From assembly GCA_963969495.1 (NCBI GenBank), contig OZ018327.1, positions 176,351,522 to 176,415,521 on the forward strand: 64,000 nucleotides of DNA, written 5' to 3'. This document shows, piece by piece, positions 23,987-33,716 of this stretch (positions are counted from its first letter, which is position 1; each line of letters starts with the position of its first letter). The DNA is from Ceratothoa steindachneri (taxonomy: Eukaryota > Arthropoda > Malacostraca > Isopoda > Cymothoidae). The notes below the pieces were generated by a model. That model had not been told where the DNA came from, did not search any database, and saw only the letters and a program-made list of their open reading frames with translations. A program made the position numbers and the translations under genes.

Positions 23987-25110
23987 TTAAAATATATATG
24001 TAAAAGTACGATTATTATTATAAGTAACGCGGAAATTCGCCTTGCCGCAGAATTTCACTTGGCTACCACTGTACTCGAACACACTTTGATACATTGGTGA
24101 AATATCTGTTCCCACCTTAATTGCTTCACTGCGTCGCAAAGTAGAAATATAACTATATGTGTCTATTTCGAAATTCACACACCTGTAATTTATATTAAAT
24201 TTAATTCGAAATGGGTTTTCCGAAATAGACAGCACAGTGGAATTTATCCTAAAAAAGAATTCAGATTATCCTCGATGACGTATTTATGATCGCTGCAACA
24301 AACGCATGTAGCCGAAGTGGTTAGGGTATGCTCAGACGCTACTTCCACTGCCTCGTCACTGTCAACCCTCGTGACTGTAGTGAGAAGCGATGCTGTTGAT
24401 GTGGTTTGCTACTCTGCTAGATCATTGCATTGGAAAGTATCCAGCCTAACTCCGCTAAATCGTAATACCTTTGCTAAATGCCCCCATTTTAAGGCATGTG
24501 TTGCATTTTACCTTAATGGCGAAGCAGTCCTTAGCCAAGTGTTTTAGCTTACGCACCACATCGTATGCAAATATATGAGGTGTGTAACATGTTGGTCCTG
24601 TTGTTAGTTTCCGTCATTAAAGGATTTTTCCTCATAATCCTGCAATATGGCACTCAACAATCGGAATCATTTGAGTCCATTGTCGAACGCATCTCTCAAT
24701 GATCGATCACAGCAGCAATTTTTATTCCTGTAATGTGAACCTAAATCATTGAAAGCCCGAGCATAATTTTATATGGACTCCACGCGTATTGCTTCCTATT
24801 TAAAAACGTAACTGTTGCTCTGGTTAGTGCTTTCTTTCCTTCAAATTGAGCTGTTAGTTTGGATTCAATATCAGTGATGTATACATCAGAGAACTTCGTT
24901 GGTTTATGTGTGCTCTGAATATCGGTTATAACTTGCACTGGTAACGATTAGATTGATGTCATAGCTTTATTCACTGTTGTCAGCTACCTCTGCTAACTGG
25001 TCTACCGTTTGCACTTTAAACCTATCGAGACACTCTTCAACACTTTCAAGTTTTAGATTTAATTGAGGAAGCCATCTCAAAGAACTGGACACGTTGACAC
25101 TCGTCACTAA
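23987..25110 (-). pseudogene. Gypsy-like LTR retrotransposon gag and protease relic
   Basis: Minus strand: LPQLNLKLESVEECLDRFKV (25.05 kb), DIESKLTAQFEGKKALTRAT and FLNRKQYA (24741-24938), then one frame over RAFNDLGSHYRNKNCCCDRS. This resembles the retrotransposon gag core region. Further on (23987-24235), NFEIDTYSYIST and SGSQVKFCGKANFRVTY resemble a retropepsin-like aspartic protease in which the active-site DTG reads DTY. Between them a degenerate Cys-rich stretch may be the zinc knuckle. Several stops and frame changes occur; RT, integrase and LTRs were not found. An old, inactive copy. Confidence 0.65.
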
Positions 25111-25370
25111 TTCTGTTGCATATGCTCCCGCATAGAAAAGGAAACTGAGGAATTTATATGCAATTATAGAAAACGCAAGTGTAGAAATTATTAAATACAT
25201 AATGCAGTAAATGTAATATATAATAGTATGCCGGTTGCTTTGCGCTGTGAAAAATACATTATACGTTTGGATGTGTAGGCCAGGTGTCAGTCGTCAAGGG
25301 CTCTCATTGTATCTGCGACCAATCTTGACGTGCCTATGCCGCCGATAGGCAACAATCATACCCTAAGCCT

Positions 25371-25805
25371 GTAGAGGTGCGAAAATGTATGAGAGAAATT
25401 CCTTCCAACTCGATAATATAAATGGCCGATAAACTTACCAACCATGATACGGACTAAGGCCAGTCGTGTGGCTAGAATTGGCATTTAAATCAAGAGGTAC
25501 CGTGTTCGAAACTTAACAGTCCAAAAAACTTTTATGAAGATCTCTCAAGAAAGAAAACGGAAGAAAACGCTTGAAAGACTAACTCAACAAGAAGCACAAA
25601 GAAATCAGCCCCCAAGATAAATGGAAGAAAATGACGATGCATTAAGAAAAGAAAACGAAGATTAAGGACCAATCCAGCCAAAGAAGAATACGGAAGTCAA
25701 GTAGAAGAAAATGGATTCGAGGAAGACAACCTGCATAGTGAAAATCAAGATGAACAAAAATATTAATAAGTAAATAAAATTATAATAAGGATATGCCCCC
25801 CCTCC
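25371..25805 (+). repeat. Probable tRNA-derived SINE-like repeat, copy 1
   Basis: The region 25457-25516 (GGCCAGTCGTGTGGCTAG...) resembles a shortened tRNA-like head. GTGGCTAG is a degenerate A box, GGCATTTAAATC resembles an anticodon arm, and GTTCGAAAC (25504-25512) is a perfect RNA polymerase III B box. Downstream is a purine-rich body, then an A-rich tail (AATAAGTAAATAAAATTATAA) and a C-rich run. The unit is repeated from 25821. It is preceded by ~80 bp shared by both copies, so the head is not at the 5' edge of the duplicated unit. Confidence 0.6.
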
Positions 25806-25820
25806 CTTTCCTATATGTGG

Positions 25821-26195
25821 AGGGGTGCGAAAATGTACGAGAGAAATTCCTTCAAACTCGATAATATAAATGGCCGATAAACTTACCAACAATAAAACAG
25901 ACTAAGGCCAGTCGTGTAGCTAGAGTATTGGCATTTAAATCAAGAGATACCGCGTTCGAAACTCAACAGTCCAAAAACTTTTATGAAGATCCCTCAAGAA
26001 AGAAAAACGAAGATTAAGGACCAACCCAGCTCAAGAAAGAATACAGAAGTCAATAAAAAAGGAAGACAAATGTTTGAAGGGCCAACTAAAAGGAAATTCA
26101 GCCAAGAAGAAAGAAGAAAATTCGAGGAAGCTCCATCAAGATGAACAAGTATAAATAAATAAAACTATAATAAGGAAGCCCCTCCCCCCCTAATC
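25821..26195 (+). repeat. Probable tRNA-derived SINE-like repeat, copy 2 (tandem)
   Basis: Starts with the same GGTGCGAAAATGTA...GAGAAATTCC block as copy 1, about 450 bp downstream. The head at 25907-25970 has GTAGCTAGAGTATTGG and the B box GTTCGAAAC. The body is shorter and rearranged, and it ends in AATAAATAAAACTATAATAAGGA plus a C-rich run. The two copies differ at scattered positions, so the duplication is not very recent. Either a tandem duplication or a SINE inserted beside another. Confidence 0.6.
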
Positions 26196-27556
26196 CTTTC
26201 GATTTTAGGGCAATGAAACTATACATAGTATTTGGTTATTAATGGGATTTATTTTTGGTTAATAAATCAGCCTAAATAGCTATTAGAAAACGATTACCAT
26301 AAATTTTGAGTTTAGATGAAATCGTCGTCTGCTATGTTTAAGCCTACGACTGAAGTGAAATAAATTTTAAACTTCTGAACTAGGTTATTAAGAAAAACAA
26401 TTAAACAAATATAAATATATTCAAAAAATCAACGAATGCACAATGAGATAAATTGGATTAGATATAAAATGTAAGATATGGTAAAATATGATATAAAGTA
26501 ACAAGATGTAATTTAAGATATGAAGTGAAATGAAGTAAGAGTGAAATAAAAATGAAATAAAAGATGACTACGATGGACTGTGAATTAGGATCTGCAATAC
26601 GAGCAGTAAATAGAATTAGGACCTACTCTCGTATGGCAGTTTGCAGAGAATTGTGAGAGGATATCAAGCAAGCAACCTTCTTGTCAGCACGCGGTCGTCA
26701 CGGAACGTGATAAGTATTAGGAAAAGTATCAATAATAACGAGATGGTAGAGAGTGTACTGAGTGGGGTAGTGACTGAAAGTCTCGGGCTGTACACGCAGT
26801 GTGAGCACTGTGGATACGAGAGAAGGGTGGCAGGTATGAGTAACGGTAATTGTGAGGACGATGGCCGGATCTTAGGCCTAGTTTTGGGGGGGCTATTTTG
26901 GGCTACTTTTCGTTGTTACTTTTTTAGAGATGAAATCGAAGAATTTTATGGCGATATTCGTTTTTATACTGGGGGCTGTGCCCCCCAGACCCCACAAAGG
27001 ATTGAAACTCAGGGTCATCGCAGTGTTATCCCCGTGGCGAGCCGTACCAAACAACGAGCCGACGCTCAAAATAATCGTTAATACTTACGTCAGACGGGTG
27101 GGTAGAGTTTACCGGCTGCCCATCCGTTAGATACGACTGTAGTGCCCGGCAAATTCCACTTTTTTTATCACTGCGAGGAGGGTTTCTCGATTTCGGTTTG
27201 CCACCGAAACAATGAGAATTCTCTTTGTTTCACGTTCGAACCCTCCAAAAACCCACTGCACTTCCACTACACGGCCCATGGGTTTCGAGAAACGCAACAT
27301 ATTTCTCGTTGTCGGTTAAAATAGCACCGAAACGTTGAATAGGTAACGAACAAACTTCACACGAAAATGACATTTTGACAAATGAGCGGGAAGTTGAAGT
27401 TGAAGTTGATGTAATAAGAATGAAATGTGTAGTAGGTATATAAAGATAAAAAGAGGATTGAGATTTGCCCTGGTGTAGAGGGCTCCTCACAGGTTTGTCT
27501 AGTATTTGAATCTTTTATTTCTTCCCTTTATTTGTTTCTATTATTTGTATTTATCA

Positions 27557-27558
<2 letters not shown>
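26196..27558. other. No gene; GC hairpin block and short promoter-like block
   Basis: 26460-26570 is a degenerate GATATAAAAT/GAAATAAAA-type purine-rich repeat. 26966-27047 (TATACTGGGGGCTGTGCCCC...) is similar to the interior of the MITE at 37065-37397. 27427-27482 is similar to 33063-33118 and includes GTATATAAAG followed ~25 bp later by TTTGCCCTGGTG. The plus frame at 26641-27081 has no recognisable domain and crosses the GC hairpin, so I do not call it a gene. Confidence 0.5.

Positions 27559-27650
<92 letters not shown>
27559..27650. repeat. (TA)n microsatellite at 3' end of Jockey-like copy 1
   Basis: Pure TA array of about 92 bp, directly after the A-rich 3' end of the minus-strand element. 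Confidence 0.95.
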
Positions 27651-27654
<4 letters not shown>

Positions 27655-27964
27655 TTATTTTATTATATTTATTATTTTTTTATTTATTTATTTTTTTATC
27701 TTATTTAACTAAACTAAACTATAATTAGGTAAATAAATATTTTTAATCTTTCCTCCATCGTGGCTTTCAAGCCTTTCAAGTATATTGCTTGCTATATGTT
27801 TCTTGTTTTATATTTTTATTTTAGATTTAATATATGTCTTGCCGGGGTTTTTTGATCTGAATTGTTGGTTGTCTTGATTGGGTTCGTTATGGGCACTACG
27901 CCTCCTTTACTCTTCGCTATGATCTCTTTATTATTATGATTTATGATGTACTTAAATCTTACGG
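27651..27964 (-). other. 3' untranslated region of Jockey-like copy 1
   Basis: Shares with copy 2 the stretch TTTCCTCC..CG.GGC.TTCAAGCCTTTCAAG near the 3' end (27748-27780 versus 33300-33332). It has one copy of the TGGGCACTACGCCTC motif (27891), which is present four times in copy 2. Confidence 0.7.
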
Positions 27965-30710
27965 TTAAGTATATATACCAACTTGTTGGTCTCGGGAGCA
28001 GTTTCTACCACTCGGGAAGAGGGATTTCCTTTTGACACGACCTCTGATTGCTCTAGGTATGTCTAGGTTGTGATTGATATTTGGGAGTATCTCTTCTTCG
28101 ATTTTGTCCCAGGTCTTTCTCCCTATCCTTTGGAGTTCTATATTCAGAGGGGTTAGTCCTGCTATTGCGTGCAGGACTGTCTGCTGAATATAGTCCGTCC
28201 TTTTTGCTCCAGCTATAAGCAGGGCTACTTTGTTCTGCACTCTCTGCATCTGTCTGAGAGAGGTGGAACTCACAGCCTGCATGACCACTGCCGGGTAACC
28301 TAATGTTGAGCGCACTAGAGCAGTGTATAGCTTTTTAAGGTTCTTGGAGCTGAGGTTTTTAAACCTATACAGTTTGCCAAGCTGTATTTTGGCTAGGGAG
28401 ATTCTGTCACTAATGTGACCTTTATACCCTTTGGAGGTAAATTGTAGACCCAGGACTTTTCCTTTGTTACCATATGGGTAAACCTCTCCATTCACTCTGA
28501 CATCCACACGTTTTCGGCGGTTAATTGGTAGGATTTGGAACTTAAGGCGGTTGGTCTTGATTTTCCACTTTCGTTCATATCGATTGATGTTGTCGATTTC
28601 GATGGCTGTCTGCCTTGCTTGGTATCCAACGTGTTTGTAATAGCTGGGGACGATTTGCGTGATGTCATCTGCAAACTGCAGGTACATCACTTACTCTCCT
28701 ACCGGATCAGGTAAGTCCAGTGTGTACAGAAGGTACAGAAGCGGACTCAGACAGCCACCCTGTGGAACACCCGCCTCAAGTTCAAACTCGGGTCCTCTGT
28801 AGCCCTCGATCGAAATTCGGGCTTTTCTGCGCATGATGTAATCGCAGAGGACCCTTTCCAGGGTGGGGTTCAGCTGGAAGTCTAAGATCTTGTGTTGTAA
28901 TCCTCTTAGCCAAACCTTATCGAAGGCCTTTTGCACGTCTCGCATCACCACGTCTACGTATTTCTTCTCAGCTTTACATCGGGCAAGCTTTTCGGTGAGA
29001 AGGGCAAGGGCTGTGTCCGTCCCCCTTCTCTTGCGGAACCCGTGTTGCTGAGAGCTGTGGGCTTCTAGCTCGGTCAGTTGATCTTGCAACCTGTTAGCCA
29101 GAAGCTTCTCGTAGACTTTGCCTATAATCTCCAGGAGGGATATTGGCCTGTAGTCCACCAGTTGATCAGACTTCCTCCCTTTGGGTATAAAGATGATTTT
29201 AGCAATCTTTAAACCGTCCGGGAAGTAGCCCGTATCCAGGGAACCATTGAAGATGTTGGTGATTCCCCGAATGATCTGCCGGGGGGCATGTACCAAGTTG
29301 TTTCTGGTGATGCCCGTCCAGCCTGGTGCCTTCTGTTTGAAGGTTTTAATGACTGCCATGACCTCTTCCGGTGTAGTTGGCTGGCCATGGTCTACCAAAT
29401 TCCTCCCTTCATCGACATAGGCATGTGGAAGCGTACGATGCACATTCTGATTCAGTTCTTCAATCAGTTGGCCTTCGAATTCCGCATTTTCCTCTGGCGT
29501 TATCCTGAAGATGTTTTGCCAGAACATGCGGAATCTTTCCTCCAAAACTGCCGGGTCTTCTAAGTAGTCATCGCCCTCCTTAATGTGGGTCTTTTCTCTA
29601 CTTGTAAGACCTTTCAACTTGTTCACAAGTCGCCATAACACATCGGGTCGAACTTCGCTGTCGACCTTTTCAATCAGGTTGTCCCAGACTTCAGCCTGTT
29701 GCTGGTTAATGGCCTGCTTAAGATCTTCACTCAGGCGACTTAGCAGCGCTGTTCTCTCCCGATAAGCACCCTCTCTCCTAATTTCGTCATACACCTCCCT
29801 GTGCACTCTAGCGATCTCTCTCATTTCCTCGGGTCCATCTGGGTTGAGGGAGAGTTTTGTACCTTTTCATTGGCACACTCTCGCGATCTGCTTCGATGAT
29901 GCGTGCAGTTATCGCTTCCAGCTCCTCATCAATCCTCTCCAGACTCGCCCCGTTGAGGTCTACTGGTTCATATCTGGCAAGGATTTCCTTGTAGCGTTCC
30001 CAGTTGACCGAAGCGTAGCTTTTCCGAAGAGGAATTGGGAGTTGAATCGGTGCGAGAGAAATGGTCGTCAAGATCGATATGTGGTCACTGGGTACTGTCG
30101 GGCCCGGCTCACTACGGTAATTGAAAGGGAAGCCATCACTTGTCATGATTGTGTCAGGTTTCGTTGCGGACCTTACGGTAAAATAGGTTGGAAAATCCGC
30201 TCCTATACGCTGAATGTTTTTCCTTCTCATAATCATTTCCAAGTTGTGACCTCTTTCGTTTGTATTCCCGTAGCCAGCCGTTCAGCATCTGGCATTGAGG
30301 TCTCCCCCAAGGAACACCATTCTGCCGTGGCCAAACAGGGTGTAGAAGTTTGTTAGAGGGGGGTATTTGCGTCTAGGGGGTTGGTACGGCACCGCTACTA
30401 TGAGCTTGCCTACTAATGTATGCAGCTCTACCGCCACGAAGGATTCGTCCATATCCGGAAGGCGTCTGAACGATAGATTCCTCCTGACGGCAATGGCAAC
30501 ACCGTCGTACCTCTCCTGAGAATGGTTCTTAGATATCACTCTGTAGCCTGGTATCTTCAACTGCTTATTGGTCGTATCGATACCATGCTCCGTAATCAGT
30601 ATGATGTCGGGATCTAGCACACGGAATATGTTGTCATACGCCGTGGCCTTCCCCTCCCATCCATTACTGTTGAGCGTTAAGATCTTTAACCTGTTGTTTT
30701 GGTTTTCCAT
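27965..30710 (-). pseudogene. Jockey-like LINE copy 1, ORF2 (endonuclease plus RT), broken
   Basis: Minus strand. AP-endonuclease domain at 30710-29860: LNSNGW, TEHGID, YQPPR, GGDLNARC and PSDHISIL carry the metal-binding and catalytic Asn, Glu, Asp/Asn and Asp-His. RT at 29300-28620: DYRPISLLEIIGK, HGFRKRRGTDTALALL, motif A DVQKAFDKVW, motif B GVPQGGCLSPLLYLLYTLDL and motif C FADD. A C-terminal region with RTKWKIKTN-type and MQRVQNKVALLIAG blocks follows; there is no RNase H. Frame breaks lie near 30250 and 29815, and a TAA at 28691-28693 sits just before MYLQFADD. Without these it would be a complete ORF2, so this is a young but inactive copy. Clade assignment to Jockey is by motif resemblance. 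Confidence 0.88.
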
Positions 30711-30743
30711 TCTCTGGTCTGGCTTGTGTGGATGTCTTAGTGT

Positions 30744-32264
30744 TTACGGGTGGTTGACTTCCTTTTCCCGTTTCTCTTTTTTTTTAAATTCTGTTGGGGA
30801 CAGTTCGACGAAGGTTTCACGATGGAAGGCAATACTTTGGTTAAGCAAAGCTTCCTCCACCGTTTCTTCGTCGCATTGAGCGTCAAAGTCCCATTTGAAG
30901 AATTTTTTCTTAATTCCCACGTTGATTTTGTTTAAGTCCCCGTCCTTCTGGAAGGGGAATTGCTCCGAGGCGTATAAGTATAGGTTGATCCTATCGGCGT
31001 CAATCTTCTTCTTCTTCGCCTTTTTTACCTTTTTGGGCTTTGCACCGCATACGGAGCCCTCTGAGTCCAATGAGTCCGTGATATCGGATGTCTCCGCCAC
31101 ATTCTTGTTTTCCGCACATTGTGTTTGGGGTTGTGCTGTCTTGATGGCAGCCTCTCTCTCTTTTTTGGCTTCGATCCTGGGATCTAGCCGTTTTGTTTCC
31201 TTATTGTTCTGCTTCTCTGACTCCTGGTTCTTATTAGCTGTGTCCTTGGGGACCATTTGTAATTGGAGTACATCTCCAGATGGTGGGTTCTCTGTGAACC
31301 ACATCTCGCTCATTCCATTTCTTGCCAGCATCTGGTTTAACTCTTTCGCAAATGTCCCTGGATTTGTCAGATTTCTGACATGCGCATATAATATGCATGT
31401 CAGAATTTTAGTGGAGTTTTCATTCTCCAGCCTTAGGTAAGTTTTCTTCGCTTCCGTCTCCGTGAGGACTGCCTTCGCTGCTTGCGCATATGTGGTGTTC
31501 TGCCTCCTGGTTTGTTCCTCTTTCCTGTGTTGCACTTTTTTCTTAATAATATTTTTTTTAAGAGGGCAGGCCATAGCCATGGAACGATATCCTAGGTCGC
31601 AGTTGGCACACTTTTACCTCGGGCTACTTAAATTCTTCCAATGGTGCCCCGCCTCGCTGCACCTGGAACATATCTCCTGTGGTTCGGGACAATCTTTTGT
31701 GGCGTGGCTCTCCATCTTGTAACAACGGAAGCAGAACTGAATGGGAGTGAATTCTTCCCTTTCTATCTGCTCTCCGCTGATTTTCGCGTTAAAGAGCAAA
31801 AGTCCATTTTTTTTGGCCTTTTGAGCCATCGCTGTGTCCGCGAATATAATTTTGAATACGTGCGAGTATTCAACATTGTCTTTTCTATTCCAGAATTTTA
31901 TCACTTCTGAAACTTTAGCCCATGGTTGGTTCTTAGCCACTTCCTCTCTGATTTCCTCCTTGGTATGCTGGCCTATCCATGGGTCTAGCTTCCTGCATAC
32001 CACGCTCCTGTGTGTTTGGATTTGTGACGGTATTGCAGGCTGTAGGCCTATCTCGCGCAGTGTTTCTACTGCCTCCTCCTTTGTGATACCCTCGACATCC
32101 TTCTCCTTCTCGCAGACTGCCACATATCCAGTGGGGACCTCGAGCCGGCGAAGCATAGCGATCTTCAGTTTCCCGAAGACCACCTCAAACACCTTCTCAC
32201 GAGTCGGCCTAACGCTACCACTGATGGTGCGTAGTGGGATTTTAGTTGTCCCATTAGGCTCCAT
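30744..32264 (-). pseudogene. Jockey-like LINE copy 1, ORF1 (gag-like, zinc knuckles), frameshifted
   Basis: Starts MEPNGTTKIP at 32264. The central gag-like region has the KIIFAD and FNAKISGEQIEREEFTPIQF blocks, then CCHC knuckles CFRCYKMESHATKDC and CSRCSEAGHHW. A frame break near 31610 separates these from the third knuckle CANCDLGYRSMAMAC and the C-terminal part (30744-31580), which is rich in Lys/Glu. It would be an RNA-binding nucleoprotein of the retrotransposon. ORF1 ends 33 nt upstream of the ORF2 start, as expected for a bicistronic LINE. Copy 2 carries the same C-terminal part without a break. Confidence 0.85.
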
Positions 32265-33062
32265 TTTCCCCTAGGGGGGAGCCTCCTGGGCTGTTCTTCC
32301 TCTTGTTGTTTATTTGTATTTTATATTCCTCAGAGATTTCTGTGTAGATCCTTATTTCTTGTCAAATTTGTTGATCTTTTTATGAAGTTGTTTAATGTGG
32401 GCAACCCCCTCCCCCCTCCATTGCAGGAGGACTTCAGCGAACATGAACTGTGGGATGGAGTGGATGAATGGTGGATGGATGTACCCGAGGAGGCCCCTCA
32501 GACGGATGATATGTGGCGGACTTAATGATGGGTGGTGATTGAATCAACTACCACCACCCGGGGGGTGCCGCCCCGTCTGGGGTTTGGTTATCGATGCTGC
32601 TTCCAACTTGCACAGGGACGGTTGTATGTCCCCCTGTGGTCTTGGCCGGAAACTACCCTCAGAGATTAGAGCGAACTCTTCCTCAAAGCTTTCAGCATCG
32701 CATCGTAACCGGGCGTTCTCTTCCGTAGAGTTCAACAGTGGGCTAGTCCTCAAACCTGCTTCCCTTTACGTCCCCAATTACGTCTATCAAAGTGGACCGA
32801 CATAGTTGGGGCGAGATTGGTGAGTGTCAGTTCAGTTCACTTCAATCCCCCCGTTCAAGGGGGGGGGGGACTGCAAGGGGGCTTAGCCAGACATGTGTCG
32901 TCTGTGCAACGCTCCAATTGAATTGATTATTCTGTTCCCCGTGGGGAAATAGCAAAGCTGGTTGGCGTTTTCTTGATTTGCCCTTGACTTTACCTCCTTT
33001 GCCGGCTGCGACTTCTTGATGAGCGTAAAAATAATCCAAATTAGGTTAAAGTGGTGAAATTG
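32265..33062 (-). other. Probable 5' untranslated region of Jockey-like copy 1
   Basis: GC-richer, CpG-containing sequence upstream of ORF1 with short frames that lack recognisable domains (32539-32805, 32842-33039). It has G/C-rich runs near 32400 and 32850. The exact 5' end cannot be fixed; the block at 33063 that recurs at 27427 may mark it. Confidence 0.45.
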
Positions 33063-33118
33063 TGTGGTAGGTATATAAAGGTGTGAATATGTTTCCTAGT
33101 TTGCCCTGGTGTTAGGGC
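33063..33118 (+). repeat. Short block shared with 27427-27482, TATA-like
   Basis: TGTGGTAGGTATATAAAG, then ~25 bp of variable sequence, then TTTGCCCTGGTGTTAGGGC. The same order occurs at 27427-27482. Both copies lie 75-95 bp before a (TA)n array that ends a Jockey-like element. TATATAAAG at this distance from a conserved block resembles a core promoter, which is inference only. Confidence 0.5.
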
Positions 33119-33206
33119 ATCACTAGCATTCTTCTTGTTTTGTTTAAAAAATAAAAATTCCTTAGTCAAAAAGTAGCTGACTGTCTTTGACAGCCAGTTT
33201 CCTCTG

Positions 33207-33210
<4 letters not shown>

Positions 33211-33286
<76 letters not shown>
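33211..33286. repeat. (TA)n microsatellite at 3' end of Jockey-like copy 2
   Basis: TA array of about 76 bp at the same relative position as the array of copy 1. Confidence 0.95.
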
Positions 33287-33289
<3 letters not shown>

Positions 33290-33716
33290 TTAATAGGTAT
33301 TTCCTCCTTCGAGGCATTCAAGCCTTTCAAGGTTGTTTTTCAGGCTGAATGAATCTCAATTTTGAGTTCTCAGTAATCTATTTAATTTGGGCATTTCGCC
33401 TCTTTTCATCGTTTGAATTTTGTTGACTTTGTTATGTTATCTTGTTATCAAATGGGTATTGGAAATTGGGCACTTCGCCTCTTTTTATTCTTAAATTTTG
33501 ATTATTAAGATTGGGCACTTCGCCTCTTTTATATTTAAATTTAGTTTTAATTTTTTAATTCTTACTATGTTTATATTGGGGGGGGGAGGGGAGGGGACTT
33601 TAATGTGGGCACTTCGCCTCTTTTTTCAATTGTTATTTAAAGTTGTTGATTTGGTTGGACTAATTGTCAAACTTTTGAGTTTTAAAATCATAGTTCTTTA
33701 GAGTAGTGGACTAACA
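33287..33716 (-). other. 3' untranslated region of Jockey-like copy 2 with four repeated motifs
   Basis: The motif TGGGCAYTTCGCCTCTTTT occurs at 33388, 33467, 33512 and 33606. The same motif occurs once in copy 1. A G-rich run lies at 33579-33597. The 3' extremity (TTTCCTCCTTCGAGGCATTC) is shared with copy 1. Confidence 0.75.

Noticed and set aside
24303..24345. GTAGCCGAAGTGGTTAGGGT, which looks like a tRNA A box
   Set aside because: No B box or cloverleaf downstream, and the region lies in the decayed gag relic.
26641..27081. 146-codon plus-strand frame
   Set aside because: No recognisable domain, and its 3' part crosses a GC hairpin related to a MITE.
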